64,000 bases of DNA from UBA11663 sp049616325 (GTDB lineage: Bacteria > Bacteroidota > Bacteroidia > Flavobacteriales_D > Sanyastnellaceae). Within the stretch, counting starts at the first letter, position 1, and the number at the start of each line of letters is the position of its first letter. Shown piece by piece: positions 1 to 8,394 of this stretch. The DNA lies in contig JBMZHG010000004.1 of the NCBI GenBank assembly GCA_049616325.1, positions 44,639-108,638 of the forward strand, given 5' to 3'. The notes beneath the pieces were generated by a model that was not told the origin of the DNA, made no database searches, and was given only the letters and a program-made list of their open reading frames with translations. A program made the translations under genes and the position numbers.

Positions 1-1
1 G

Positions 2-49
2 CTCGACGACCCGCGTGTGGCCAGTCGGTACACCCGCATGAAACCCTGA
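2..49 (+). CDS. 3' end of an unidentified upstream gene (partial)
   Basis: The first bases read in frame as fifteen codons ending in TGA at 47-49, three bases before the comA start. The residues (DDPRVASRYTRMKP at the end) look like a normal polar protein C-terminus, and the tight spacing suits the first visible member of the following operon. Too little is present to name a product. Confidence 0.35.
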   Translation, partial: LDDPRVASRYTRMKP

Positions 50-52
50 AGA

Positions 53-868
53 ATGAATCACAACCTCTCTCACCTGCCGGAGCGCCCAAGCAAGCCCCGT
101 GAATCGGGATTGACCATGGTCATGGACAAAGGCCTGAGCCTCCGACAAGCCGAGGATTTTTTGGAAGTCAACGCGGACAAAGTCGACTTGTTGAAGCTCG
201 GATTTGGCACCTCGGTGGCAACGCCCAACGTCAAGGAAAAAATCAAGTTGTACCACGACGCCGGCCTCATGGTTTACCCAGGCGGCACCTTGTTTGAGGC
301 CTACTTTGTGAGAAAGCAGTTGGACGACTTCCTGCGCTTCGTAGATGACCTCGGTTTGGAAACCGTGGAAGTCAGCGACGGCTCGATGGTGATTGAAGAA
401 GACGCCAAATGCGAAATGATCCACCGCCTTTCTAAGCGCTTCCGCGTCTTGAGTGAGGTCGGGTCCAAAGAAGCCGGCATCCTCATCAGTCCCAACAAAT
501 GGACAACGATGATGCAACAGGAATTGGAAGCGGGGAGCTGGAAAGTCATTGCAGAAGCTCGCGAAAGCGGCAACGTGGGCATTTACCGGCCCAACGGCAC
601 GGCGCACACGGCACTCGTTCGCCGCATTTTGGCCAAGGTGAAGCAGGAAGACATCTTGTGGGAGGCGCCTCAAAAAGCCCAGCAAGTCTGGTTCCTCAAG
701 CAATTTGGAGCCAACGTCAACCTCGGGAACATCGGACCTCACGACGTCATTCCTCTGGAATGCCTGCGCTTGGGTCTCCGGGGCGACACCTTCTTCGACC
801 ACTTGCCCGAGGCCATGTCCGAAGGCGTGCGCCAAATCCCGGACGAAGAAGCCCTCGCGGAAGACTGA
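53..868 (+). CDS. comA: phosphosulfolactate synthase (ComA family)
   Basis: This 271-residue protein belongs to the (2R)-phospho-3-sulfolactate synthase family, which adds sulfite to phosphoenolpyruvate in a TIM-barrel active site. Family segments are visible: KLGFGTSVATPN near residue 50, YPGGTLFE near 75, VEVSDGSM near 105 and SEVGSK near 137. In methanogens the reaction starts coenzyme M synthesis. Bacteroidota homologues have a less certain role, possibly sulfolactate or another sulfonate. The length is normal for the family. The ATG follows the upstream stop by three bases, and the rhodanese gene starts two bases after its stop, so it sits in a cotranscribed group. A rhodanese neighbour fits sulfur chemistry, but that link is inference. 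Confidence 0.88.
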   Translation: MNHNLSHLPERPSKPRESGLTMVMDKGLSLRQAEDFLEVNADKVDLLKLGFGTSVATPNVKEKIKLYHDAGLMVYPGGTLFEAYFVRKQLDDFLRFVDDLGLETVEVSDGSMVIEEDAKCEMIHRLSKRFRVLSEVGSKEAGILISPNKWTTMMQQELEAGSWKVIAEARESGNVGIYRPNGTAHTALVRRILAKVKQEDILWEAPQKAQQVWFLKQFGANVNLGNIGPHDVIPLECLRLGLRGDTFFDHLPEAMSEGVRQIPDEEALAED

Positions 869-870
869 CC

Positions 871-1188
871 ATGAAGAGCATCACCGTCCAAGAATTGCGC
901 GAATGGCGCGAATCGGGAGTGGAACACACGCTGATTGACATTCGCGAACCGTACGAACGCGAAGTCAGCCACCTGGACGGACTGCATATCCCCATGGGGG
1001 ACGTGTTGTCGCGCCTGTCGGAAGTGCCTGAAGATTGCCCGGTGGTCATTCACTGCCGATCCGGCTCTCGTTCTGCGGCGGTCACCCACGCGTTGACGCA
1101 CCAACACGGCTTCGACAACATCCACAACTTGGAGGGCGGCATCACGGCGTGGGCTGCGGAAATTGACCCCAACTTGGACGTCGCATGA
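871..1188 (+). CDS. rhodanese-like domain protein
   Basis: This is a single-domain rhodanese of 105 residues. The active-site loop is HCRSGSRS, with the catalytic cysteine at residue 62, preceded by the usual IDIREPYE motif near residue 22 and followed by the GGITAW motif near the C-terminus. Such proteins carry a persulfide on the cysteine and pass sulfur to acceptors, or act in thiosulfate or cyanide handling, in the cytoplasm. I took the ATG at 871 because it gives the standard N-terminus; a longer reading frame runs upstream but only through comA in another frame. Its stop overlaps the popT start (ATGA). Confidence 0.92.
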   Translation: MKSITVQELREWRESGVEHTLIDIREPYEREVSHLDGLHIPMGDVLSRLSEVPEDCPVVIHCRSGSRSAAVTHALTHQHGFDNIHNLEGGITAWAAEIDPNLDVA

Positions 1189-2102
1189 AATGGCCTTGGG
1201 AGGTCACTGCCAAAGGCTTCGCCATGGGCATGGCCGACCTTGTTCCCGGAGTCAGCGGCGGCACAGTGGCCTTCATTGCAGGCATTTACGATCCCCTTCT
1301 CGACAGCTTGTCTGCGCTGAGCGGTGACGGGTTTCAGGCCGTCCGACGTGGAGACTTTCACGGCGCGTGGAAAGCAGTCAACGGCCCATTCCTGCTCGCC
1401 TTGGTGCTCGGCATCGGCGCGGCCATCGCGTCACTTGCCTCTCCTTTGCATTGGCTCCTCGAGCACGAGCCTACGCTGCTCCGGGCATTTTTCATCGGCC
1501 TCGTCGCAGCCTCGGTGCCGACGGTGGGGCGGCACGTTGCGAAGTGGAGCGTGGACACGTGGGTGTGGGCCGCAGTGGGGTGCGCCGTGGCAGGGTTCGT
1601 GACGTCGTTGCCCCCGTTGATTCAATCGGACAACCCTGCGTTTTTGGCTTTGGCAGGAATGCTCGCCATTTGCGCGATGTTGCTTCCCGGAATCTCTGGC
1701 AGTTTTCTGCTCCTGATCTTGGGGGCGTACGCGCCCGTGCTGCTTGCTGTCAAGACGTTCGACGTATTGAAGATTGCGGCGTTTGGATCGGGAGCCGTCT
1801 TGGGGTTGCTCGCCTTCAGCCGCGTGCTGAAAAAGTTGCTGCGCACGCGCCCCCGCCCCACGCTGTCCGTGTTGACTGGATTTTTGGTGGGGTCCCTGCA
1901 GGCCCTTTGGCCTTGGAAGGAGCACGTACGGCCACTTTACACGCACAGCGACGGGCGGGTAGAATGGCTCTTGGAAAACGTGGCGCCGTCGGCGAGTGAT
2001 GCCCAGCTCCCTGCTGTGTTGGGCCTTGCCGTGGCCGGAGCGGCCGTGGTGGCCGGACTCAACCGCTGGGGAACCAAGCGAGGAACTGCCCAAAACACAT
2101 GA
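1185..2102 (+). CDS. popT: DUF368 / PopT-type undecaprenyl phosphate translocase
   Basis: This polytopic inner-membrane protein of 305 residues has the DUF368 signature twice, as expected for an inverted-repeat fold: ADLVPGVSGG near residue 18 and LLPGISGS near residue 165. DUF368 (PopT) proteins were recently linked to recycling of the undecaprenyl phosphate lipid carrier across the cytoplasmic membrane for envelope polymer synthesis. It overlaps rhodanese upstream and aroE downstream by four bases each, implying translational coupling. The family assignment is firm; the exact substrate is from work on homologues. Confidence 0.88.
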   Translation: MKWPWEVTAKGFAMGMADLVPGVSGGTVAFIAGIYDPLLDSLSALSGDGFQAVRRGDFHGAWKAVNGPFLLALVLGIGAAIASLASPLHWLLEHEPTLLRAFFIGLVAASVPTVGRHVAKWSVDTWVWAAVGCAVAGFVTSLPPLIQSDNPAFLALAGMLAICAMLLPGISGSFLLLILGAYAPVLLAVKTFDVLKIAAFGSGAVLGLLAFSRVLKKLLRTRPRPTLSVLTGFLVGSLQALWPWKEHVRPLYTHSDGRVEWLLENVAPSASDAQLPAVLGLAVAGAAVVAGLNRWGTKRGTAQNT

Positions 2103-2881
2103 ACCTGGAGCGACCCAAATTGCTCGGCGTCGTAGGGCATCCTGTGGCACATTCTGCGAGTCCCGCATTGTTCGCTCAACGATTCGCAGAACTGGGACGC
2201 GAAGACCTCGAGTACCGGAAGTTTGACTTGCCCCGTGTTGAGGATTTTCCTGCGCTGCTTGAGGCACATCCCGGGCTGGTTGGGCTGAACGTCACGGTGC
2301 CGCACAAGAAATCCGTGGTTCCTTATTTGGACTCACTTTCCCCAGAAGCGCGGGCACTCAGCGCGGTCAACACCCTGGTGAAAACCACCGACGGATGGCA
2401 CGGCCACAACACCGACGTTTGGGGATTTCGACGGGCCGTGGGTCCCTTTTTGGCCAACCGCCACGAACGCGCACTGGTTTTGGGAACCGGAGGCAGTGCT
2501 GCGGCGGTTCATCACGTGCTCGCGGAGCTTGGCATCGAGGCCGTAAGCGTGTCGAGGTCCGGGGACACATCTGCCGGGAGCAAGGCGTTTGGCCGCCCAT
2601 GCTTGGGGTACCACGAATTGGCCGAATGGACACTGAAACACCACCTTCTTGTCGTGAATTGCACCCCGGTTGGGATGTCCCCACGAGTCGACGAGATGCC
2701 GGACTTGCCCGTGCAATTCTTGACCCCCAACCACCTCGTGGTGGACCTCATTTACAATCCCAAAGAGACGCGGTTGTTGCGCGAAGCGAGGTCCCAAGGT
2801 GCGGAAGTTCTGAACGGCGCAGACATGCTGCGATTGCAAGCGGAAAAAGCATGGGAAATTTGGACCGAGGCCGGGGTGTAA
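2099..2881 (+). CDS. aroE: shikimate dehydrogenase
   Basis: AroE reduces 3-dehydroshikimate to shikimate with NADPH in the chorismate pathway. The 260-residue protein shows the substrate-binding N-terminus GHPVAHSASP (serines near 19 and 21), the catalytic lysine in NVTVPHKK near residue 70, the conserved aspartate in NTDVWGF near 106 and the nucleotide-binding glycines LGTGGSAAA near 128-135. The length is typical. It overlaps popT by four bases. The order DUF368 then aroE recurs in Bacteroidota, and I know of no functional link beyond shared transcription. Confidence 0.95.
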   Translation: MNLERPKLLGVVGHPVAHSASPALFAQRFAELGREDLEYRKFDLPRVEDFPALLEAHPGLVGLNVTVPHKKSVVPYLDSLSPEARALSAVNTLVKTTDGWHGHNTDVWGFRRAVGPFLANRHERALVLGTGGSAAAVHHVLAELGIEAVSVSRSGDTSAGSKAFGRPCLGYHELAEWTLKHHLLVVNCTPVGMSPRVDEMPDLPVQFLTPNHLVVDLIYNPKETRLLREARSQGAEVLNGADMLRLQAEKAWEIWTEAGV

Positions 2882-2898
2882 AGGCCGCGACAGTCTTG

Positions 2899-2906
2899 TA
2901 ATTTTG
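2899..2906 (+). promoter_or_regulatory. possible -7 element upstream of murQ
   Basis: TAATTTTG matches the Bacteroidota -7 consensus TAnnTTTG and lies 19 bases before the murQ ATG. No TTTG or TTG is at the proper -33 distance, so it may be a weak internal promoter behind aroE. Confidence 0.35.
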
Positions 2907-2925
2907 GGGGAAACGCTTCGGCAAC

Positions 2926-3744
2926 ATGCCCTCCAACCTGCCCCCCACAGAACAAGCCGGCCCCGTTGACAACTTGCATGAGATGTCGGTGACTGAATTG
3001 CTCGAGGCCATGCACCGCGTGGACCACGACGTGCAGCCGGCAGTCGAATCGGCCATGCCCTCCCTGGCAGGGCTGATCGAACCTTTGGTGGAGCGGATGA
3101 AACAGGGCGGCCGTCTCTTTTACTTGGGCGCGGGCACGAGCGGACGACTTGGCGTGGTGGATGCAAGCGAATGCCCGCCGACCTTTGGGGTCTCACCCGG
3201 AGTGGTTGTGGGGCTCATGGCCGGAGGAGATGCGGCCATTCGCGCTGCAGTCGAGGGGGCTGAAGACGACGCTGAGCAAGGCTGGCGCGACTTGGAGGCC
3301 CAAGAAATAGGACCCTTGGACACCGTGGTGGGCATCGCCGCAAGCGGACGCACACCCTACGTCCTTGGCGCCCTGCGACAAGCCCGACTTCGCGGCATAC
3401 TCACGGGATGCATCACGTGCAACCCAGACAGCGCGGTCGTCCACGCGTGCGACCATTCTGTGGTGGCGGTAACTGGACCCGAATTTGTCACCGGCTCCAC
3501 CCGGATGAAGGCCGGCACTGCCACCAAGTTGCTCTTGAACCGATTGACTACGGCAGCCATGATCCAATTGGGCCACGTGCAAGGAAACCGGATGGTGGAC
3601 ATGCAGTTGACGAACGCCAAGTTGGTTCAACGCGGCGCCCGAATGGTGGCGGAAGCCACGGGACTGGACGAGTCCAAAGCCGAGGAATTGCTTTTGGCCC
3701 ACGGAAGCGTGCGCGCCGCAGTGAAAGTTCACCGGGAAGGCTGA
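2926..3744 (+). CDS. murQ: N-acetylmuramic acid 6-phosphate etherase
   Basis: MurQ cleaves the lactyl ether of MurNAc 6-phosphate to give GlcNAc 6-phosphate and D-lactate during peptidoglycan recycling. The 272-residue SIS-domain protein carries GAGTSGRLGVVDASECPP near residue 67, the hallmark substrate loop of the family, and the late VTGSTRMKAGTATKLLLN segment near 188. It is slightly shorter than the E. coli enzyme (298 residues), lacking some of the C-terminal helical region. It begins 44 bases after aroE and its stop overlaps the next start (TGATG), so the following gene is coupled to it. Confidence 0.95.
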   Translation: MPSNLPPTEQAGPVDNLHEMSVTELLEAMHRVDHDVQPAVESAMPSLAGLIEPLVERMKQGGRLFYLGAGTSGRLGVVDASECPPTFGVSPGVVVGLMAGGDAAIRAAVEGAEDDAEQGWRDLEAQEIGPLDTVVGIAASGRTPYVLGALRQARLRGILTGCITCNPDSAVVHACDHSVVAVTGPEFVTGSTRMKAGTATKLLLNRLTTAAMIQLGHVQGNRMVDMQLTNAKLVQRGARMVAEATGLDESKAEELLLAHGSVRAAVKVHREG

Positions 3745-4325
3745 TGCACGCGCTTGAACCTTATTACGCTTGGCGCAACCACTACGTCGCAAGTGAGGAC
3801 CCTCAAAGCCCGTTCTTCGAACGGGTGTACAACGAGTTTGCCTACCACCTCAAAGTCTACGACCACTACATCCACCCCCAGTGGGATGAATTTGGAAGCC
3901 AAACCCTTTACACCAAAATCCTGTACGCCGATTACGACGAAGGCTACGCCGTCCTCGAATTCATCGGAGAATGGAACGACTGCTTGTTCAACGACATCAT
4001 GTTGCTCAAACGCGAGGTGATTGATCCGCTTTCGGCCGCAGGGGTATCGAAGTTTGTGCTGATCGGCGAGAACGTGCTGAACTTTCACCACAGCGACGAT
4101 GCTTACTACGAAGAGTGGTTCGACGAAGTCTTGGACAACGACGGTTGGATCGCCTTGTTGAATTTCCGGGAACACGTCTTGGCCGACATGCAGGCCATTG
4201 ACCTCGACTCGTACTTCGTGTTGGGGGGAGAATTGAACGAGATGGGGTGGCGAACCTTTACGCCGGAGCAGCTGTGTCGGCGCATCGGCGACTGCGTCGA
4301 AAACCGTTGGGGCCTGTTAGGCTAA
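3744..4325 (+). CDS. conserved hypothetical protein (MurQ-linked)
   Basis: This soluble 193-residue protein is rich in Asp, Glu, Tyr and Trp, with no signal peptide or membrane segment. I do not recognise a named domain, although its mixed alpha/beta pattern and the segment KFVLIGENVLNFH near residue 95 look like a conserved Bacteroidota family. The start is the ATG at 3744 overlapping the murQ stop by one base; an upstream extension exists only inside murQ in another frame. Its 3' end overlaps the convergent mnmD-Nudix gene by nine bases. Confidence 0.7.
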   Translation: MHALEPYYAWRNHYVASEDPQSPFFERVYNEFAYHLKVYDHYIHPQWDEFGSQTLYTKILYADYDEGYAVLEFIGEWNDCLFNDIMLLKREVIDPLSAAGVSKFVLIGENVLNFHHSDDAYYEEWFDEVLDNDGWIALLNFREHVLADMQAIDLDSYFVLGGELNEMGWRTFTPEQLCRRIGDCVENRWGLLG

Positions 4326-5462
4326 GTTCGAGGACCGCCACGCGTCCCACGCTTCGCGGTCCGAGGCGAATTGAAATTCACCAGACTCCAAGGAGTTCAC
4401 GTCACGCCAGCCGAGCCGTTGATGAAACATGGGGACCCGTTTCCCAAAAACGTCGTCCAGGATTCCGTCGTCCTCGAAACCAATTTCCCCGCACAGCGAG
4501 GCTGCGTAGTGAATCGCCACAACCTGCTGGTTTACGTCGAAGGAACTGAGGTGCGCTTTTTGGCTTACGTGCACCAAGTCGCCCACCTCGACCGGTTGCC
4601 CCAACTCCTCCAACGCTTCACGCCTCAAACAAGCCGTGGCGCCTTCTCCCCACTCCATTCCGCCTCCGGGAAATTTCATCACCCCTCCGAGAGGAAGGCG
4701 CTCGTAGGACACCAACATCTGGCGGACGCCGGTCTCAGGGTGGCTTCGCGTGACCATCATGTACACGCGGACGTTGAAGCGCCCTTCTGGGTTCGCAGGG
4801 CGGATCGCGCGAAGCATTTCGCGCTTTCCCGGCGGACCTGGCACCCGGTCCACAAGAAACCCGGCCTCTTCCATGGCCCTCCGAACGTCGCCCTTGGCGC
4901 AATACGTCACAAGCTGACCTCCTGGCTTCAGCGTCATGCGCATCCGATCCATGGCCGCCGGAGTCCAAAGCTCGGGCTGGGCGGCCGGCGCAAAGGCATC
5001 AAACAGAACCACGTCGTGGTGCTGTTCCTGCAATTCCGCTTCGAACAAGCCAATCTTGACGCGCTGAAATTCAAGGAATTCATCTTCCCACCGCCCCACA
5101 TCGTGCAAGGCACGCCACAGGGCCTTTGGCACGTCTGCGATCTTGTCGTACTCGAGGGCGGAAACGTCGTCCCAAGACAACGGGAAAGGCTCCAAGCTTG
5201 TCATGCGAATGCGTCGCCCCGCTTGCGCCGCCCTGCGCCAAACGTCGAGGACGTTCAATCCCGTCCCAAATCCCACCTCCAAAACGTGAATGTCACCCTC
5301 AGGCACCCGATCCAAGGCGGCACTCACGCCCATCTCCCCGAACACGTGCTGCGTTTCGCTCCAAGCACCGTGCACGCTGTGGTAAAACACCTCCATGTCT
5401 GACCGATGCAAGGTCTTGCTGCCGTCGCGGGTTTCTCGAAGCTTCACAACACAAAGGTCCAT
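4317..5462 (-). CDS. mnmD: MnmD tRNA methyltransferase fused to a Nudix hydrolase
   Basis: Two domains lie in one uninterrupted 381-residue frame. Residues 1-224 are the MnmD methyltransferase that makes mnm5(s2)U34 in tRNA: SAM site LEVGFGTGLN at about 61-70 and the catalytic-pocket segment DAFAPAAQPELWT near 155-167. Residues 230-381 are a Nudix hydrolase. Its box, about 267-289, fits G-x5-E-x7-RE-x2-EE-x-G, with WGEG, RREALEEL and a final G visible. E. coli MnmC fuses the same methyltransferase to a flavin oxidase; here a Nudix domain takes that place. I chose the ATG at 5462, because the longer frame would start at TTG and the shorter N-terminus matches MnmD. Confidence 0.85.
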   Translation of the reverse strand: MDLCVVKLRETRDGSKTLHRSDMEVFYHSVHGAWSETQHVFGEMGVSAALDRVPEGDIHVLEVGFGTGLNVLDVWRRAAQAGRRIRMTSLEPFPLSWDDVSALEYDKIADVPKALWRALHDVGRWEDEFLEFQRVKIGLFEAELQEQHHDVVLFDAFAPAAQPELWTPAAMDRMRMTLKPGGQLVTYCAKGDVRRAMEEAGFLVDRVPGPPGKREMLRAIRPANPEGRFNVRVYMMVTRSHPETGVRQMLVSYERLPLGGVMKFPGGGMEWGEGATACLRREALEELGQPVEVGDLVHVSQKAHLSSFDVNQQVVAIHYAASLCGEIGFEDDGILDDVFGKRVPMFHQRLGWRDVNSLESGEFQFASDREAWDAWRSSNLA

Positions 5463-5498
5463 CAATCGGCGCAAAGCATTGCACCCGTGACTTGGCCG

Positions 5499-6278
5499 TC
5501 AAAATCCTTCCAGAGCTCCAAGCCCAAACAAGGCGAAATCCAATCGCACCGGGTCCTGAGGATCGACTTTTCGAAGCGAGGAAGTCAGCTCCTCCACGGC
5601 GCGCCAGTCGTTGGCCTTTCTGGACAACAAACCCAATTTTCGCCCCACCGTCGACGTATGAACGTCGAGCGGGATGTGAAGCACGGAGGTGGGAACGGCA
5701 TCCCAAAGCCCCAGGTCCACCCCCTTCTTGGACGGACGAACCATCCACCTGAGCAGCATGTTCAGTCGCTTGGCGGCAGAACCGGAGGCGGGGTTGGCGA
5801 CGTGTTTTTTCGTGCGGGCTGCCACACCGGCTTGGGCCATGAAACGCGCATGAAATTCCGCCAACTTGGGTTTGACGTCCTCCGGCTGGACTACCGCACC
5901 AGGCGCCCCGAGCACGGCACGTTCCAAGCTTCCACAATCGCGCAACAACGCCGCCAACGCACGAACAAAACCCCGAGCGTCCACCTCGCTGAACGTCCTG
6001 TGCACGAACCCATCAAGCGCCCGCAAATCCGTCTCTTCGTGGCCCAGCACAAATTGACCCGGAGCATGGTCCATGCGGGCCATCAACTCGTCCAAACTTT
6101 TCAGAATCGCCACCCGGTTGCCCCAGGCCAGCGTGGCTGCGAAAAAGGCCGCCACCTCCACGTCTTCCCGAAGCGTGTAGCGATGCGGAATGGACAAGGG
6201 GTCGTGCGGAAGAAAATCGGGCACTTCGTATTGCTCCGCTTTCTCCAACAAAAACTCCTTGACGTCCTCCGGTGCCAT
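5499..6278 (-). CDS. TIGR02757 / DUF2400 family protein
   Basis: This 259-residue soluble protein has the family pattern of TIGR02757: an early FLxxKxxxYxxPxFLPxDPLSIPH block (residues 9-32), AAFFAATLAWGNR near 44, and a helical C-terminal half with PLDVHTSTVGRKLGLL near 200. The residue spacing in that half resembles HhH-GPD style DNA-glycosylase helices, but I cannot show a catalytic residue. The role is unknown. It is divergent from the BatA gene with 28 bases between, and 36 bases upstream of mnmD-Nudix on the same strand. Confidence 0.8.
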   Translation of the reverse strand: MAPEDVKEFLLEKAEQYEVPDFLPHDPLSIPHRYTLREDVEVAAFFAATLAWGNRVAILKSLDELMARMDHAPGQFVLGHEETDLRALDGFVHRTFSEVDARGFVRALAALLRDCGSLERAVLGAPGAVVQPEDVKPKLAEFHARFMAQAGVAARTKKHVANPASGSAAKRLNMLLRWMVRPSKKGVDLGLWDAVPTSVLHIPLDVHTSTVGRKLGLLSRKANDWRAVEELTSSLRKVDPQDPVRLDFALFGLGALEGF

Positions 6279-6294
6279 GCGGCAAAAATCGGGC

Positions 6295-6302
6295 TAAATT
6301 TG
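6295..6302 (+). promoter_or_regulatory. -7 element directly before the BatA start
   Basis: TAAATTTG matches TAnnTTTG and ends four bases before the GTG start at 6307, so a transcript from it would be leaderless or nearly so. No clear -33 TTG is at the usual distance. Confidence 0.4.
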
Positions 6303-6306
6303 CATC

Positions 6307-8394
6307 GTGTGGGGAAGGCCTGACATACTCTGGGGATTGTTGGCTCTTGCCATTCCCATCGCCTTGCATCTGCTGCAATTGAGGCGCTTCAAACGAGTTG
6401 CTTTTTCCAACGTTTCCTTTCTGAAAGACGTCAAGAAAGAAACCCAAAACCGCCATCGTCTTCGCAATCTTGCCATTTTGGCCATGCGGCTGCTGGCCTT
6501 TGCAGCGTTGATCCTGGCCTTTGCGGACCCCGTGAGGATGCCTGAAGACGCCTCCCCGGATGCAGGTCGCCAAACCGTCTCCATCTACCTGGATTCGAGT
6601 CCGTCCATGATGGCTTCGGGGGAGGTTGGTCCCTTGATCCAAGAAGCCAAACAAAAGGCCACTGCCCTCGTCGAGGCGTTCGGTGAGACGGACCGCTTTC
6701 ACGTGTTCACAAGTGAGTTTTTAGGTCAGGATCAGCGATTTCTGACGCAGACCGAAGCCCTTGAACGCATTGCCGAAACGCAATTGAGCAGCCATTCCCC
6801 GGACCTCGATGCCGTTGTGCAACGCTGCCTCGATCAATGCCGGCGCGCGGAAGGCGGAGGCAAACAGGCATTTTGGGTGACCGACTTGCAAAAAACCAGC
6901 CACGATTTGGCCGCGTCCAATGCACCTGACACCTCCGTGACGTGGCATGTTCTTCCTGTCGCCGCCAATGCTGTGCCCAACGTTTGGATTGACTCCGTTT
7001 GGTTTGATTCGCCCATCGCGTTGGCCGACCAACCGGGCGCAGTGCACGTTCGAATTGCACACAACGCGCGAGAAGGAGTTGACGGCCTCCCGCTGACCTT
7101 GTCTGTCGACGGCGTTGCAGAAGCGCTTGGTGCATTCAACCTCGTTCCAGGTTTGCCCACCGACACTGTTCTCCGATTCACGCACGGCGCCCCTGGGCCT
7201 CACGCCGTCCGAGTTTCGTTGGAAGACGCGCCCGTTCGGTTCGACGACGAACACCACCTTGGGTACGACGTGGAATCGTCGGTCGAAGTGTTCCATTGGA
7301 CGAGCCCCAACAGCCCGTTCCGAAAGGCATCTCAGTGGGTCGACCAAGCATTTGAATCCGCTCAACCTGCGGTGATGGTGGACCGAGGTGATGCCTTGCC
7401 GTCGCCGCAAGTGTTGGCCAGTTACGACCTCGTCGTGGCGGACGCGTTGGACTCGCCCTCCTCCGGCGCCCGAAGCTTGCTGGCCGAATTCGTCGCCCAA
7501 GGGGGATCCGTGGTTGTCATCCCAGACAGTTCGGCACTTGGAACAGCTCCTCTTTTGTCCTCGCTTGGTCTCAACGCGTCGTCAGGCTGGATTGAAGAAG
7601 AGGGTCAAGTCTCCGAAGTCAAGTGGAACCACCCTTTGTACCGCGGGGTGTTTCGAAACGTCCCTTCTCGCGTGGACTGGCCGACGTACGACCGCATCTT
7701 GGACCGCACCCTCTCAACCCGTGAGGAGCCTTTGATTTGGGCCTCGAACGGGATGGCTTACCTGAGTTTGCTTCGAGGCACGGGAAACAGCGGCGACATT
7801 TACCTGCTCGGCACCGCACTCGAGACGGGAAATTTCACTCGGCACGGGCTGTTTGTCCCGACGTTGCTGCGCATGGCGGAATCCGCACGTTTGACCCGAG
7901 GACGAAGCTTCCTCCTTGGCCGAGACCAGGCCGTAACGTTGGCACTCAAGCGCGACACCCTTGCGGCACGGTCCTCGGACGTAGCTTGGGTGTTGGAGCG
8001 TGCTGGTTCTGTGAACGCCACCAATTCCGTGAAAATCGTGCCCGAGGTACGGTCGACACCGGACGGACTGAGGTTGGGTTGGGGCGATGCCTTGACCGAA
8101 CCTGGAGCTTACGTAGCAAAACGAAACGGCGAAGCGGTTGCGACGTTTGGTTTGAATCACCGCCACGAAGAATCCCAACTCGACGCATGGCTCCCCGACG
8201 AATGGACTCAAGCCACACAACAGCTCGGCTGGACGGAAGTCGCTGTGTGGGATCAACCTGCCGACCAAGTTGCCTCGCTTGTGGAGCAACACATTGCAGG
8301 TGAGCGACTTGCTTGGTACTTTTTCTTCGCCGCGCTCGTCGCGCTGGCAATCGAAACCCTTCTTCTCCGACGATGGAACACCCTATTCTTCTGA
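6307..8394 (+). CDS. BatA / aerotolerance-regulator N-terminal domain membrane protein
   Basis: The 695-residue protein begins with the BatA domain: ILWGLLALAIPIALHLLQLR (membrane segment 1, about residues 7-25), then KRVAFSNVSFLKDVKKET, and a second segment about 57-75. A large von Willebrand A-like region follows, with a degenerate MIDAS-like start YLDSSPSM near residue 95. A final membrane segment lies near 672-690, so most of the protein faces the periplasm. Members occur across Bacteroidota, often beside this dihydroorotase-like gene; the role is poorly known. The start is GTG, chosen because the BatA signature begins at once. It overlaps the next gene by 22 bases. Confidence 0.85.
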   Translation: MWGRPDILWGLLALAIPIALHLLQLRRFKRVAFSNVSFLKDVKKETQNRHRLRNLAILAMRLLAFAALILAFADPVRMPEDASPDAGRQTVSIYLDSSPSMMASGEVGPLIQEAKQKATALVEAFGETDRFHVFTSEFLGQDQRFLTQTEALERIAETQLSSHSPDLDAVVQRCLDQCRRAEGGGKQAFWVTDLQKTSHDLAASNAPDTSVTWHVLPVAANAVPNVWIDSVWFDSPIALADQPGAVHVRIAHNAREGVDGLPLTLSVDGVAEALGAFNLVPGLPTDTVLRFTHGAPGPHAVRVSLEDAPVRFDDEHHLGYDVESSVEVFHWTSPNSPFRKASQWVDQAFESAQPAVMVDRGDALPSPQVLASYDLVVADALDSPSSGARSLLAEFVAQGGSVVVIPDSSALGTAPLLSSLGLNASSGWIEEEGQVSEVKWNHPLYRGVFRNVPSRVDWPTYDRILDRTLSTREEPLIWASNGMAYLSLLRGTGNSGDIYLLGTALETGNFTRHGLFVPTLLRMAESARLTRGRSFLLGRDQAVTLALKRDTLAARSSDVAWVLERAGSVNATNSVKIVPEVRSTPDGLRLGWGDALTEPGAYVAKRNGEAVATFGLNHRHEESQLDAWLPDEWTQATQQLGWTEVAVWDQPADQVASLVEQHIAGERLAWYFFFAALVALAIETLLLRRWNTLFF

